A stretch of DNA of 64,000 bases from Dokdonia sp. 4H-3-7-5 (GTDB taxonomy: Bacteria > Bacteroidota > Bacteroidia > Flavobacteriales > Flavobacteriaceae): NCBI RefSeq assembly GCF_000212355.1, contig NC_015496.1, forward strand, positions 1-64,000, given 5' to 3'. Both the position numbers and the translations under genes were made by a program. How positions within the stretch are numbered: position 1 is the stretch's first letter; each line of letters starts with the position of its first letter. The notes below the pieces were generated by a model, which saw nothing but the letters and a program-made list of their open reading frames with translations, was not told the DNA's origin and ran no database searches. Of this stretch, positions 46,185 through 52,867 are shown one piece after another.

Positions 46185-46325
46185 ATGACTAAGAAATTTT
46201 TAACACTAGCAGCAATCGCAATTTTTACACTTTCATTTTCAAGCTGTAGAGAAAAAACTACTGGCGAAAAAGTAGGAAACGCAGTAGAAAATGCAGTAGA
46301 TGACGTAGAAGATGCAGTAGATTAA
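46185..46325 (+). CDS. 46-residue small lipoprotein
   Basis: Too short for standard ORF calling but well formed: signal MTKKFLTLAAIAIFTLSFSSC with Cys21, then a 25-residue acidic mature part made of repeated AVEN/AVDD/VEDAVD units, which looks like one amphipathic helix. It resembles small entericidin/YtxH-like stress lipoproteins in style only; I name no family. It shares a transcript with the lmo0937-type gene and ends before a terminator. Confidence 0.75.
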   Translation: MTKKFLTLAAIAIFTLSFSSCREKTTGEKVGNAVENAVDDVEDAVD

Positions 46326-46345
46326 TCGCATCAAAAATTTTAAAA

Positions 46346-46376
46346 AAAAAGCCTTTCCAAAATGGAGAGGCTTTTT
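46346..46376 (+). terminator. terminator of the small membrane protein/lipoprotein pair
   Basis: AAAAAGCCTTTCC-AAAAT-GGAGAGGCTTTTT: stem with one G-U pair and long A and T runs, 20 bases after the lipoprotein stop. Confidence 0.85.
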
Positions 46377-46399
46377 TTTTGTTTCTCATATTAAGAAAG

Positions 46400-46434
46400 A
46401 ATGCGTTTTGAAGAATTGTTCTTCAAAACGCATT
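46400..46434. repeat. 16-bp perfect inverted repeat with 3-nt loop
   Basis: AATGCGTTTTGAAGAA-TTG-TTCTTCAAAACGCATT, with weaker outer pairing CTCAT/ATGAG. No T run follows, and a normal terminator already lies just upstream, so it is not obviously a terminator. Confidence 0.8.
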
Positions 46435-46766
46435 TCAGAATGAGGGATTTATTTGGGAAACTTGCGGTAATCTATTTATCAATCTTAAATGACTCAACAC
46501 ATTTAAGAACCATTATATAATATGATATACGCTAGAAAGATTGTATTTGGATTACTCAGCACAAAAAAAAGTTCTATTTATAATTGACTTACAACCAGTT
46601 ACTACTTAATTACAAAATTATCTCTACTAAGATGTAAGTGTTCCCATAAAGCTCCGTCCAACCGAGCATAAGAATTTCAAATGGTAAAGCTTTAGTGATC
46701 ACTATAACCACCATGAAATTACTAAACTGATTTTTAAAAAAACATTTACGTTCAAAATCCAATACA

Positions 46767-47159
46767 ATGAAAAAAATAATTTCAATTTTCGTACTTATCT
46801 TAACGGTTTCTTTTTCTGCACAGGCGCAAGATAAAAGGATGAAGGAGAGCTCAAACAAAGTAATCGCATTAGAGCAAACTAAAGGAGAGTTTACTCAAAA
46901 GCAAATAGTAGTAAGTGAAGGAACTTACACGTTTTCAATTGCAAATAACAATGTAGGTACAGATGTAGGTTTTGTGTTAGTACCTAAAGGAAAAGATATT
47001 TCTAATCCAGAAAATCACATCAAAACTGCTTATGTAACTGCAGTAGTACCTAACAACACAACAGGAACCTCAAACGTTACAAAACTTGCTAAAGGTGAGT
47101 ATGTTTACTTCTGCCCACTTAACAAGACATCTACAGACAACGTTCTTGTAGTACAGTAA
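46767..47159 (+). CDS. exported cupredoxin-like protein lacking usual copper ligands
   Basis: A 130-residue secreted protein: signal 1-20 (ending FSAQAQ), then a small beta-sandwich with the cupredoxin pattern GTYTFSIANNNVGTDVGFVLV and KGEYVYFCPLNKTSTDNVLVVQ. In copper proteins the Cys of YxFxCP is followed within a few residues by His and then Met. Here neither follows, although a His occurs earlier (ENHIK). It may be an apo-fold protein or bind metal differently. Preceded by a long non-coding stretch and followed by a strong terminator. Confidence 0.78.
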   Translation: MKKIISIFVLILTVSFSAQAQDKRMKESSNKVIALEQTKGEFTQKQIVVSEGTYTFSIANNNVGTDVGFVLVPKGKDISNPENHIKTAYVTAVVPNNTTGTSNVTKLAKGEYVYFCPLNKTSTDNVLVVQ

Positions 47160-47176
47160 TCTATAATAAATATAGC

Positions 47177-47206
47177 AAAGCCCTGTATAATCTTATACAG
47201 GGCTTT
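47177..47206 (+). terminator. terminator of the cupredoxin-like gene
   Basis: A 14-bp perfect arm pair (AAAGCCCTGTATAA and complement) followed by a T run. The next gene's -7 element begins within 10 bases of its end. Confidence 0.9.
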
Positions 47207-47214
47207 TTTTTAGT

Positions 47215-47222
47215 TATTTTTG
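47215..47222 (+). promoter_or_regulatory. -7 element of the 47241 lipoprotein gene
   Basis: TATTTTTG matches TAnnTTTG, 18 bases before the ATG. Confidence 0.5.
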
Positions 47223-47240
47223 TAACTCAAAAATAACACT

Positions 47241-47939
47241 ATGAAATTATACTTAATGCTTCTTGCATCTTCTCTAATTATCCTAAGCTGTAAAGAGGAG
47301 AATACCACAACTACAGAAGATACGAATAAACTCGAAGTTGAAGCTACATTCACACCAACCACAGAGGCAGAAAAAGTTGCTTATGCAAACGGTCTAGCAA
47401 ACTGGAAAGATGTAAAACAACTTGACTTTACATTTAATGTAGATCGCAACGGTGCTACTGTAGCAAGTCGTTCATGGTCTTGGAAACCAGTCACAAATGA
47501 TGTGACTATGATTGCCGCTGGAGATACCATTTCTTATAATCGTGCTACCGTAGACAGCACCTCTATGCAAGCAGACCAAGGGTTTATAAATGATAAATAC
47601 TGGCTTCTTGCTCCTTATCAACTTGTTTGGGATGAAGGAACTTCAATAAAAGTAACCGACAGTGTTATGAGTCCGCTTTCGCGAAAGCAAACTAAAAAAC
47701 TTACTCTTCTGTACGGAAATGAAGGAGGTTACACACCAGGAGACGCCTACGACTTCTACTATGGCGATGACTATGTAATTACTGAATGGGTATTTAGAAA
47801 AGGAAATGCTACCGAACCTTCTATGGTTACAACTTTTGAAGGATACAAAAATATCGAAGGGCTTTCTATAGCTACTGACCACAAGAGTGAAGATGGTAGC
47901 TTTAGACTATACTTTACAGATGTAAACGTCATCAAATAA
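47241..47939 (+). CDS. hypothetical lipoprotein
   Basis: A 232-residue lipoprotein: signal MKLYLMLLASSLIILSC, Cys17, then a Thr-rich linker. The mature domain is beta-rich with aromatic strands (SWSWKPVTNDV, YDFYYGDDYVITEWVFRKG) and looks LolA/LppX-like or like other lipid-binding outer-membrane lipoproteins, but I cannot assign a family. The next gene starts 1 base after its stop, so they are co-transcribed. The palindrome at 47675 is read as SPLSRKQT. Confidence 0.75.
   Translation: MKLYLMLLASSLIILSCKEENTTTTEDTNKLEVEATFTPTTEAEKVAYANGLANWKDVKQLDFTFNVDRNGATVASRSWSWKPVTNDVTMIAAGDTISYNRATVDSTSMQADQGFINDKYWLLAPYQLVWDEGTSIKVTDSVMSPLSRKQTKKLTLLYGNEGGYTPGDAYDFYYGDDYVITEWVFRKGNATEPSMVTTFEGYKNIEGLSIATDHKSEDGSFRLYFTDVNVIK
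47675..47688. repeat. dispersed palindrome, exact copy (lipoprotein gene)
   Basis: Exact GCTTTCGCGAAAGC preceded by TCC, read as PLSRKQ. Confidence 0.9.
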
Positions 47940-47940
47940 T

Positions 47941-48228
47941 ATGAGTTTTAAACAAAAAAAGAACAGCCCAAAGTGGAACTTAATCACTCTGGGCTGTTTT
48001 ATTATTATCTGCACCGCAATGCTCTATTATGGCGATTATGGCACTTTAGGTAAGAACGCAGCTTCAGTTGCTGGGATTCCACTTATTCTAGGGGTTGCAA
48101 CAACTTTGTTATATGTATTATCAAGACTCATTGGTAAACGATATAACTGGATTATTACTATCCTAGGTATTATGAGCATGCTCATGATCGCGATTCCTAT
48201 TTTCTTTGGAGCCGCAAAGCATGCTTAA
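47941..48228 (+). CDS. small multi-helix membrane protein
   Basis: A 95-residue protein with a basic N-terminus (MSFKQKKNSPKWN) and three hydrophobic segments (about 14-30, 38-62 and 70-92). No family recognised. It follows the lipoprotein gene by one base and abuts the convergent folD stop with no spacer, so no terminator separates the two transcripts. Confidence 0.7.
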   Translation: MSFKQKKNSPKWNLITLGCFIIICTAMLYYGDYGTLGKNAASVAGIPLILGVATTLLYVLSRLIGKRYNWIITILGIMSMLMIAIPIFFGAAKHA

Positions 48229-49122
48229 TTATTTTTTCTTAGACATCGCTCTGTGACGCTCGCGAGCTAGTAAAGTATTCTTAAGCAGCATGGCTATTGT
48301 CATAGGCCCTACTCCTCCTGGTACTGGCGTGATAAAACTTGACTTTTTACTTACAGGCTCAAAGTCTACATCTCCAGTAATATAATAACCTCTCTCACGA
48401 GTTTCATCTGGTACACGAGTAATCCCCACATCTACAATTACAGCTCCATCTTTTACCATTTCGGCTTTAAGGAATCCAGGAACTCCTAGTGCAGTAATAA
48501 TGATATCTGCTTGTGATGTAATTTGCGTTATATTCTTAGTATGACTGTGTGTTAAGGTAACAGTAGAGTTTCCTGGGAAGCCTTTACGCCCCATTAATAT
48601 ACTCATAGGTCTACCTACAATGTGGCTACGTCCTATAACAACGGTATGTTTTCCCTTAGTCTCTACACCGTAGCGATCCATAAGCTCAAGAATACCAAAT
48701 GGCGTTGCAGGGATAAATGTACTCATATCAAGAGACATCTTTCCAAAGTTTGTAGGGTGAAAACCATCTACATCCTTATCTGGATCTACTGCTAGTAATA
48801 CTTTTTGAGTATCGATTTGAGGAGGTAATGGTAACTGCACTATAAAACCATCAATATCTTCGTTCTGGTTAAGTTCCTCAATTTTGTCTAGCAATTCAAT
48901 TTCGCTAGTCATGTTTGTCATGCGCACCATGGTAGACTCAAAACCTACACGCTCACAGGCACGCACTTTACTTCCTACGTATGTAAGAGAAGCTCCATCA
49001 TTACCTACAATAACTGCAGCAAGATGAGGCACCTTCTCACCGTTTGCTTTCATTTTATCAACTTCGGCTTTGATTTCGTTTTTAATGTCGTTTGAAGTTT
49101 TCTTCCCGTCAAGAATAGTCAT
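48229..49122 (-). CDS. folD: bifunctional methylene-THF dehydrogenase / cyclohydrolase
   Basis: FolD interconverts 5,10-methylene-, methenyl- and 10-formyl-tetrahydrofolate for purine and formyl-Met synthesis. The 297 residues fit the family: the catalytic Tyr/Lys lie in SLTYVGSKVRACERVGF (about 45-61), with DKDVDGFHPTNFGK near 120, PATPFGILELM, and the NADP loop GRSHIVGRPMSILM near 165-178. The C-terminus PGGVGPMTIAMLLKNTL is canonical. It lies downstream of ffh on the same strand with a terminator between them. Confidence 0.97.
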   Translation of the reverse strand: MTILDGKKTSNDIKNEIKAEVDKMKANGEKVPHLAAVIVGNDGASLTYVGSKVRACERVGFESTMVRMTNMTSEIELLDKIEELNQNEDIDGFIVQLPLPPQIDTQKVLLAVDPDKDVDGFHPTNFGKMSLDMSTFIPATPFGILELMDRYGVETKGKHTVVIGRSHIVGRPMSILMGRKGFPGNSTVTLTHSHTKNITQITSQADIIITALGVPGFLKAEMVKDGAVIVDVGITRVPDETRERGYYITGDVDFEPVSKKSSFITPVPGGVGPMTIAMLLKNTLLARERHRAMSKKK

Positions 49123-49162
49123 AGGTAATAGCGTTATGGTTTAGTTTGTATTCATATAAATT

Positions 49163-49190
49163 AAAAAGACACCCGTTATGGGTGCCTTTT
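49163..49190 (-). terminator. ffh terminator
   Basis: On the minus strand AAAAGGCACCC-ATAAC-GGGTGTCTTTT with a following T run, 10 bases after the ffh stop. Confidence 0.75.
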
Positions 49191-49200
49191 AAGGATATTG

Positions 49201-50529
49201 TTATTTCATTTGATTCATCATCTGCATCATCTTGCGGCCTCCGCCTCCTTGCATCATTTTCATCATCTTACTCATTTGATTAAATTGCTTGAGTAACTGA
49301 TTTACTTGTTGTACCGAGGTACCAGATCCTTTCCCTATGCGCTTTTTACGACTTGCGTTAATCGTAGTAGGATTTTCTCGCTCACCAGGCGTCATGGAGT
49401 GAATGATTGCCTCTATATGCTTAAATGCATCGTCATCAATGTCTACATCTTTGAGCATCTTTCCGGCACCTGGGATCATTCCCATTAGGTCCTTCATGTT
49501 ACCCATTTTCTTTACTTGCTGGATTTGCTTTAAGAAATCATCAAAACCGAATTGGTTTTTTGCAATTTTCTTTTGAAGCTTTCTAGCTTCTTCTTCATCA
49601 AACTGCTCTTGTGCTCTCTCTACAAGTGATACAACATCTCCCATTCCAAGAATTCGATCTGCCATACGTGAAGGATAGAATACATCTATCGCTTCCATTT
49701 TCTCCCCTGTACCTATAAATTTAATAGGCTTGTTTACTACAGATTTAATAGAAATTGCTGCTCCACCTCTTGTATCTCCATCTAGCTTTGTAAGGATAAC
49801 CCCGTCAAAGTTAAGAATATCATTAAAGGCTTTTGCTGTATTTACAGCATCTTGACCAGTCATCGAGTCTACTACAAAGAGTGTCTCTTGTGGTTGTATT
49901 GCAGCATGAACGTCTGCAATTTCTTTCATCATCACCTCATCTACAGCAAGACGACCTGCTGTATCAATGATTACTACGTTGTGACCGTTTGCTTTCGCGA
50001 AAGCGATACCATCTTGAGCAATCTTTACTGGATTCTTCTCATCACGATCAGAATATACATCTACCTTAATCTGATCTCCTACTACGTGTAACTGATCAAT
50101 AGCCGCTGGACGATATACATCACAGGCAACTAGTAAAGGTTTCTTTGTTTTCTTGGTTTTAAGGAAGTTTGCAAGCTTACCTGAAAAGGTTGTCTTACCA
50201 GAACCTTGTAAACCTGACATTAAGATAATAGATGGAGTGCCAGAAAGATTAATTCCTTCTGCATCACCTCCCATTAATTCTGTAAGCTCATCTTTTACAA
50301 GCTTCACCATTAACTGCCCTGGTTGTAGGGTCGTTAATACATCAGATCCTAAAGCTTTTTCTTTAACACGGTTTGTAAATTCCTTTGCAGTCTTAAAGTT
50401 AACATCTGCATCTATAAGAGCACGACGCACTTCCTTAAGTGTCTCTGCAACGTTTACTTCCGTAATGCTACCGTGACCTTTGAGTACGTGTAGGGCTTTA
50501 TCTAACTTATCACTTAAATTATCAAACAT
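49201..50529 (-). CDS. ffh: signal recognition particle protein Ffh
   Basis: Ffh is the GTPase of the SRP; with 4.5S RNA it targets nascent membrane proteins to FtsY and SecYEG. The 442 residues are standard: N-domain four-helix bundle, G-domain with GLQGSGKTT near 108, DTAGRL near 188 and TKLDGDTRGG near 245, and a Met-rich M-domain ending GGGGRKMMQMMNQMK. The palindrome at 49991 is read as GIAFAKANG next to the DTAG motif. A -7 element (TAAATTTG) lies 24 bases upstream. Confidence 0.98.
   Translation of the reverse strand: MFDNLSDKLDKALHVLKGHGSITEVNVAETLKEVRRALIDADVNFKTAKEFTNRVKEKALGSDVLTTLQPGQLMVKLVKDELTELMGGDAEGINLSGTPSIILMSGLQGSGKTTFSGKLANFLKTKKTKKPLLVACDVYRPAAIDQLHVVGDQIKVDVYSDRDEKNPVKIAQDGIAFAKANGHNVVIIDTAGRLAVDEVMMKEIADVHAAIQPQETLFVVDSMTGQDAVNTAKAFNDILNFDGVILTKLDGDTRGGAAISIKSVVNKPIKFIGTGEKMEAIDVFYPSRMADRILGMGDVVSLVERAQEQFDEEEARKLQKKIAKNQFGFDDFLKQIQQVKKMGNMKDLMGMIPGAGKMLKDVDIDDDAFKHIEAIIHSMTPGERENPTTINASRKKRIGKGSGTSVQQVNQLLKQFNQMSKMMKMMQGGGGRKMMQMMNQMK
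49991..50004. repeat. dispersed palindrome, exact copy (ffh)
   Basis: Exact GCTTTCGCGAAAGC in an essential gene, read as AFAKA where AFAK-like residues would be tolerated by the family. Confidence 0.9.
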
Positions 50530-50553
50530 AGTTATCTGCTATTGTAAAGGTTG

Positions 50554-50561
50554 CAAATTTA
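50554..50561 (-). promoter_or_regulatory. -7 element of ffh
   Basis: Minus-strand TAAATTTG followed by CA, 24 bases before the ATG; same decamer as at mnmA and rpmE2. Confidence 0.45.
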
Positions 50562-50808
50562 AGGATTTGTAGTGGTTTATCACTCCTATAATAATTACAG
50601 ATTCTATAAAAATGTGTAGAAAACTACTTAATAACTAGAAGCAATGCAATGAGCGCCACTAGTACAATTGATTCATGCTTGCGCTTAACTTCTTATAAGA
50701 TGGGATAGTAAGCAAGGAACTGCTATTTACATGAAGAGCTAATAGGCTCAGCACCAACTCTAATAAGAAAATCAAACAGCTTTTAAACATGAGTTGTAAC
50801 AAACAAAA

Positions 50809-50833
50809 AAAGCCTCCCATAAAAGGAGGCTTT
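50809..50833 (-). terminator. rpmE2 terminator
   Basis: AAAGCCTCC-N7-GGAGGCTTT, 9-bp perfect stem; on the minus strand it is followed by a T run, about 20 bases after the stop. Confidence 0.85.
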
Positions 50834-50854
50834 GTACTTGATAAGAACAAGAAA

Positions 50855-51106
50855 TTACTTCTTGAACTTAGCGTATTTGTTTTTGAACTTATCAATACGT
50901 CCAGCTGTATCTACAAGCTTAGCTTTACCTGTATAGAATGGATGTGAAGTTCTAGAAATTTCTAATTTTATTAAAGGATACTCAGTTCCTTCGATCTCAA
51001 TAGTTTCTTTAGTATCTGCAGCAGACTTCGTTAAGAACACCTCTTCATTAGACATGTCTTTAAATGCTACTACTCTAAAATTTTCTGGGTGTATATCTGC
51101 TTTCAT
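50855..51106 (-). CDS. rpmE2: 50S ribosomal protein L31 type B
   Basis: An 83-residue ribosomal protein of the long, type B class: [20 protein letters not shown], the family signature [11 protein letters not shown] and a basic C-terminus. It lacks the zinc-binding CxxC of type A L31, as expected for the C- (cysteine-less) form. A complete promoter, TTG-N19-TAAATTTG, lies upstream and a terminator downstream. Confidence 0.97.
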   Translation of the reverse strand: MKADIHPENFRVVAFKDMSNEEVFLTKSAADTKETIEIEGTEYPLIKLEISRTSHPFYTGKAKLVDTAGRIDKFKNKYAKFKK

Positions 51107-51144
51107 TATAATCGTACTTAAAAATTATTCTATTTTTCGAGGTG

Positions 51145-51174
51145 CAAATTTACATAAATTTTAAAAATGAGCAA
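51145..51174 (-). promoter_or_regulatory. two-element promoter of rpmE2
   Basis: On the minus strand TTG (51174-51172), a 19-base spacer and TAAATTTG (51152-51145); the ATG is 38 bases downstream. Confidence 0.6.
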
Positions 51175-51244
51175 CTATTTTTTAAAATAAAAATTACCTA
51201 TTTCACGAAGTTACGATTTTTCTACGCTCGGTGTAACGATATTG

Positions 51245-51252
51245 TATATTTG
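51245..51252 (+). promoter_or_regulatory. -7 element of the DUF4199-GT2 operon
   Basis: TATATTTG matches TAnnTTTG, 35 bases before the DUF4199 ATG. Confidence 0.5.
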
Positions 51253-51287
51253 TCTACTAACTGACCATAACCAAAACAACCATTATT

Positions 51288-51827
51288 ATGATATTAGAAG
51301 ACAAACCAACATCTGCAAAAGATGTAATGCTCAAATTTGGTCTAGTACTAGGTATACTAGCTATTCTCTTTAATGTAATACTATACGTGACAGACAACTT
51401 CCTTGCCCCTCACTGGTCATTAGGAATTCTCAATTTTGTAATGACTGTAGTCGTTATTATTCTAGCTTTAAAAGCGTTTAAAGAAAGTAACGGTGGCTTT
51501 TTAAAACTTGGACAAGCGATTAAAATTGGCCTTGGAGTTTCACTTATAGCAGCACTTTTAGGTGCACTGTGGGTTCTCGTACTTACTCAAGTTCTCGAAC
51601 CTAACTACTCAGAGTTAGCGCTTGATGCAATCCGCACTCAAATGATTGAGATGTACCCAGATATGACAGACTCACAAATTGATCAGACTATTTCTTTTCA
51701 AGAACCTTTTACTAAAATTGGCTTTATGATTCCTATTGCGATCATGTTGTCATTATTTTTTGGATTTATTATCTCTTTAATAGGAGGATTAATAATGAAA
51801 AAAGAAAACCCATACGCAGACGCTTAA
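51288..51827 (+). CDS. DUF4199 family membrane protein
   Basis: A 179-residue inner-membrane protein with four hydrophobic helices (about 15-35, 44-64, 82-105 and 145-170) and a polar loop between helices 3 and 4. DUF4199 is a Bacteroidota family of unknown function that often precedes a GT2 glycosyltransferase, as here (9-base gap). This suggests a helper or carrier role in lipid-linked sugar transfer, inferred from context only. Confidence 0.88.
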   Translation: MILEDKPTSAKDVMLKFGLVLGILAILFNVILYVTDNFLAPHWSLGILNFVMTVVVIILALKAFKESNGGFLKLGQAIKIGLGVSLIAALLGALWVLVLTQVLEPNYSELALDAIRTQMIEMYPDMTDSQIDQTISFQEPFTKIGFMIPIAIMLSLFFGFIISLIGGLIMKKENPYADA

Positions 51828-51836
51828 AAATTATTT

Positions 51837-52778
51837 ATGCAAATATCTGTTGTCATACCTCTTCTCAACGAGGAAGAATCACTTAAAGAACTACACCATT
51901 GGATTTCAGAAACTCTGGAAACCAATGGTTTTTCTTATGAAATCCTATTTATAGATGATGGAAGTACAGATGCTTCTTGGGAGGTGATTGAAACGCTTTC
52001 GCGAAAGCGTGATAACATCAAAGGAATTCGCTTTAACCGTAACTACGGTAAATCTCAAGCCTTACATGCAGGTTTTGAAGCTGCCGAAGGTGATGTAATT
52101 ATCACTATGGATGCAGATTTGCAAGACAATCCAGAGGAGATTCCAGACTTATACAGAATGATTACCGAAGATAAGTATGACCTGGTCTCAGGATGGAAAA
52201 AGAAACGCTACGACTCTGTAATTGCAAAAAACTTACCTAGCAAACTATTTAATGCAGCGGCAAGGAAAACAAGCGGACTCAAACTACACGACTTTAATTG
52301 TGGCTTAAAAGCTTATAAAAAAGAGGTCATCAAAACTGTAGATGTATATGGTGAGATGCACCGTTACATACCCGTACTTGCTAAGAATGCAGGGTTTTCA
52401 AACATAGGTGAGAAAGTAGTACAACATCAAGCTCGTAAGTATGGTGAGACTAAATTTGGTATGGAACGCTTTTTAAATGGCTTCTTAGATTTACTCACGA
52501 TTTGGTTTTTAGGAAGTTTTGGAAAGCGACCTATGCATCTTTTTGGAGCACTAGGCGTACTAATGTTTGTAATAGGTTTTGGATTTGCCGGATACTTAGG
52601 TATAGATAAAGTATTCTTTCATAGAGCGGGCAGACTGATTACAGAGAGACCACAATTTTATATATCACTTGTTGCGATGCTTATGGGTATTCAACTATTT
52701 ATTGCTGGCTTCTTAGGCGAACTCGTACTAAGATCAAAACGTGATAAAAAGAGATACAATATTAAAGAGACTTTATAA
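51837..52778 (+). CDS. GT2 family glycosyltransferase (dolichyl/undecaprenyl-phosphate sugar synthase-like)
   Basis: A 313-residue enzyme of the DPM1/DPG-synthase-like GT2 group. It has an N-terminal GT-A fold with VVIPLLNEEESL, DDGSTDASWE near 41 and the metal-binding DADLQDNPEEIP near 97, then two C-terminal transmembrane helices (about 230-255 and 270-300). It probably transfers a sugar from a nucleotide donor to a polyprenyl phosphate at the cytoplasmic face. Neighbours are DUF4199, a phosphohexomutase and an MsbA-like exporter. The palindrome at 51995 is read as ETLSRKRDN. Confidence 0.9.
   Translation: MQISVVIPLLNEEESLKELHHWISETLETNGFSYEILFIDDGSTDASWEVIETLSRKRDNIKGIRFNRNYGKSQALHAGFEAAEGDVIITMDADLQDNPEEIPDLYRMITEDKYDLVSGWKKKRYDSVIAKNLPSKLFNAAARKTSGLKLHDFNCGLKAYKKEVIKTVDVYGEMHRYIPVLAKNAGFSNIGEKVVQHQARKYGETKFGMERFLNGFLDLLTIWFLGSFGKRPMHLFGALGVLMFVIGFGFAGYLGIDKVFFHRAGRLITERPQFYISLVAMLMGIQLFIAGFLGELVLRSKRDKKRYNIKETL
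51995..52008. repeat. dispersed palindrome, exact copy (GT2 gene)
   Basis: Exact GCTTTCGCGAAAGC, 18-bp palindrome with AC and GT flanks, followed by GTGATAA as at 11127; read as TLSRKR. Confidence 0.9.
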
Positions 52779-52837
52779 TACATAACTCAACACGTAGACA
52801 TCCCTCGTAGTGAGCTTTATAAATTATAACAAAATCG

Positions 52838-52845
52838 TACTTTTG
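52838..52845 (+). promoter_or_regulatory. -7 element of the phosphohexomutase gene
   Basis: TACTTTTG matches TAnnTTTG, 22 bases before the ATG. Confidence 0.5.
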
Positions 52846-52867
52846 TTAGTAAACAACATACATTCTT

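Larger units (their letters stand above)
46326..46766. other. 441-bp intergenic region with a strong inverted repeat
   Basis: It contains the terminator of the small-gene pair (46346-46376), then a separate 16-bp perfect inverted repeat (46400-46434), then about 330 bases of AT-rich DNA in which I see no supportable gene. The cupredoxin-like gene begins at its right end. Confidence 0.6.
50530..50854. other. 325-bp intergenic region (ffh / rpmE2)
   Basis: It holds the ffh -7 element near its left end and the rpmE2 terminator near its right end. The roughly 240 bases between show no supportable gene or RNA. Confidence 0.5.

Noticed and set aside
46610-46858. 82-codon minus-strand frame before the cupredoxin-like gene
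   Set aside because: It overlaps the signal-peptide region of the cupredoxin-like gene, and its hydrophobic-looking residues are explained as the reverse of AT-rich DNA.
50659-50895. 78-codon minus-strand frame between ffh and rpmE2
   Set aside because: It runs through the rpmE2 terminator and into the rpmE2 coding end in another frame; no family-like sequence.
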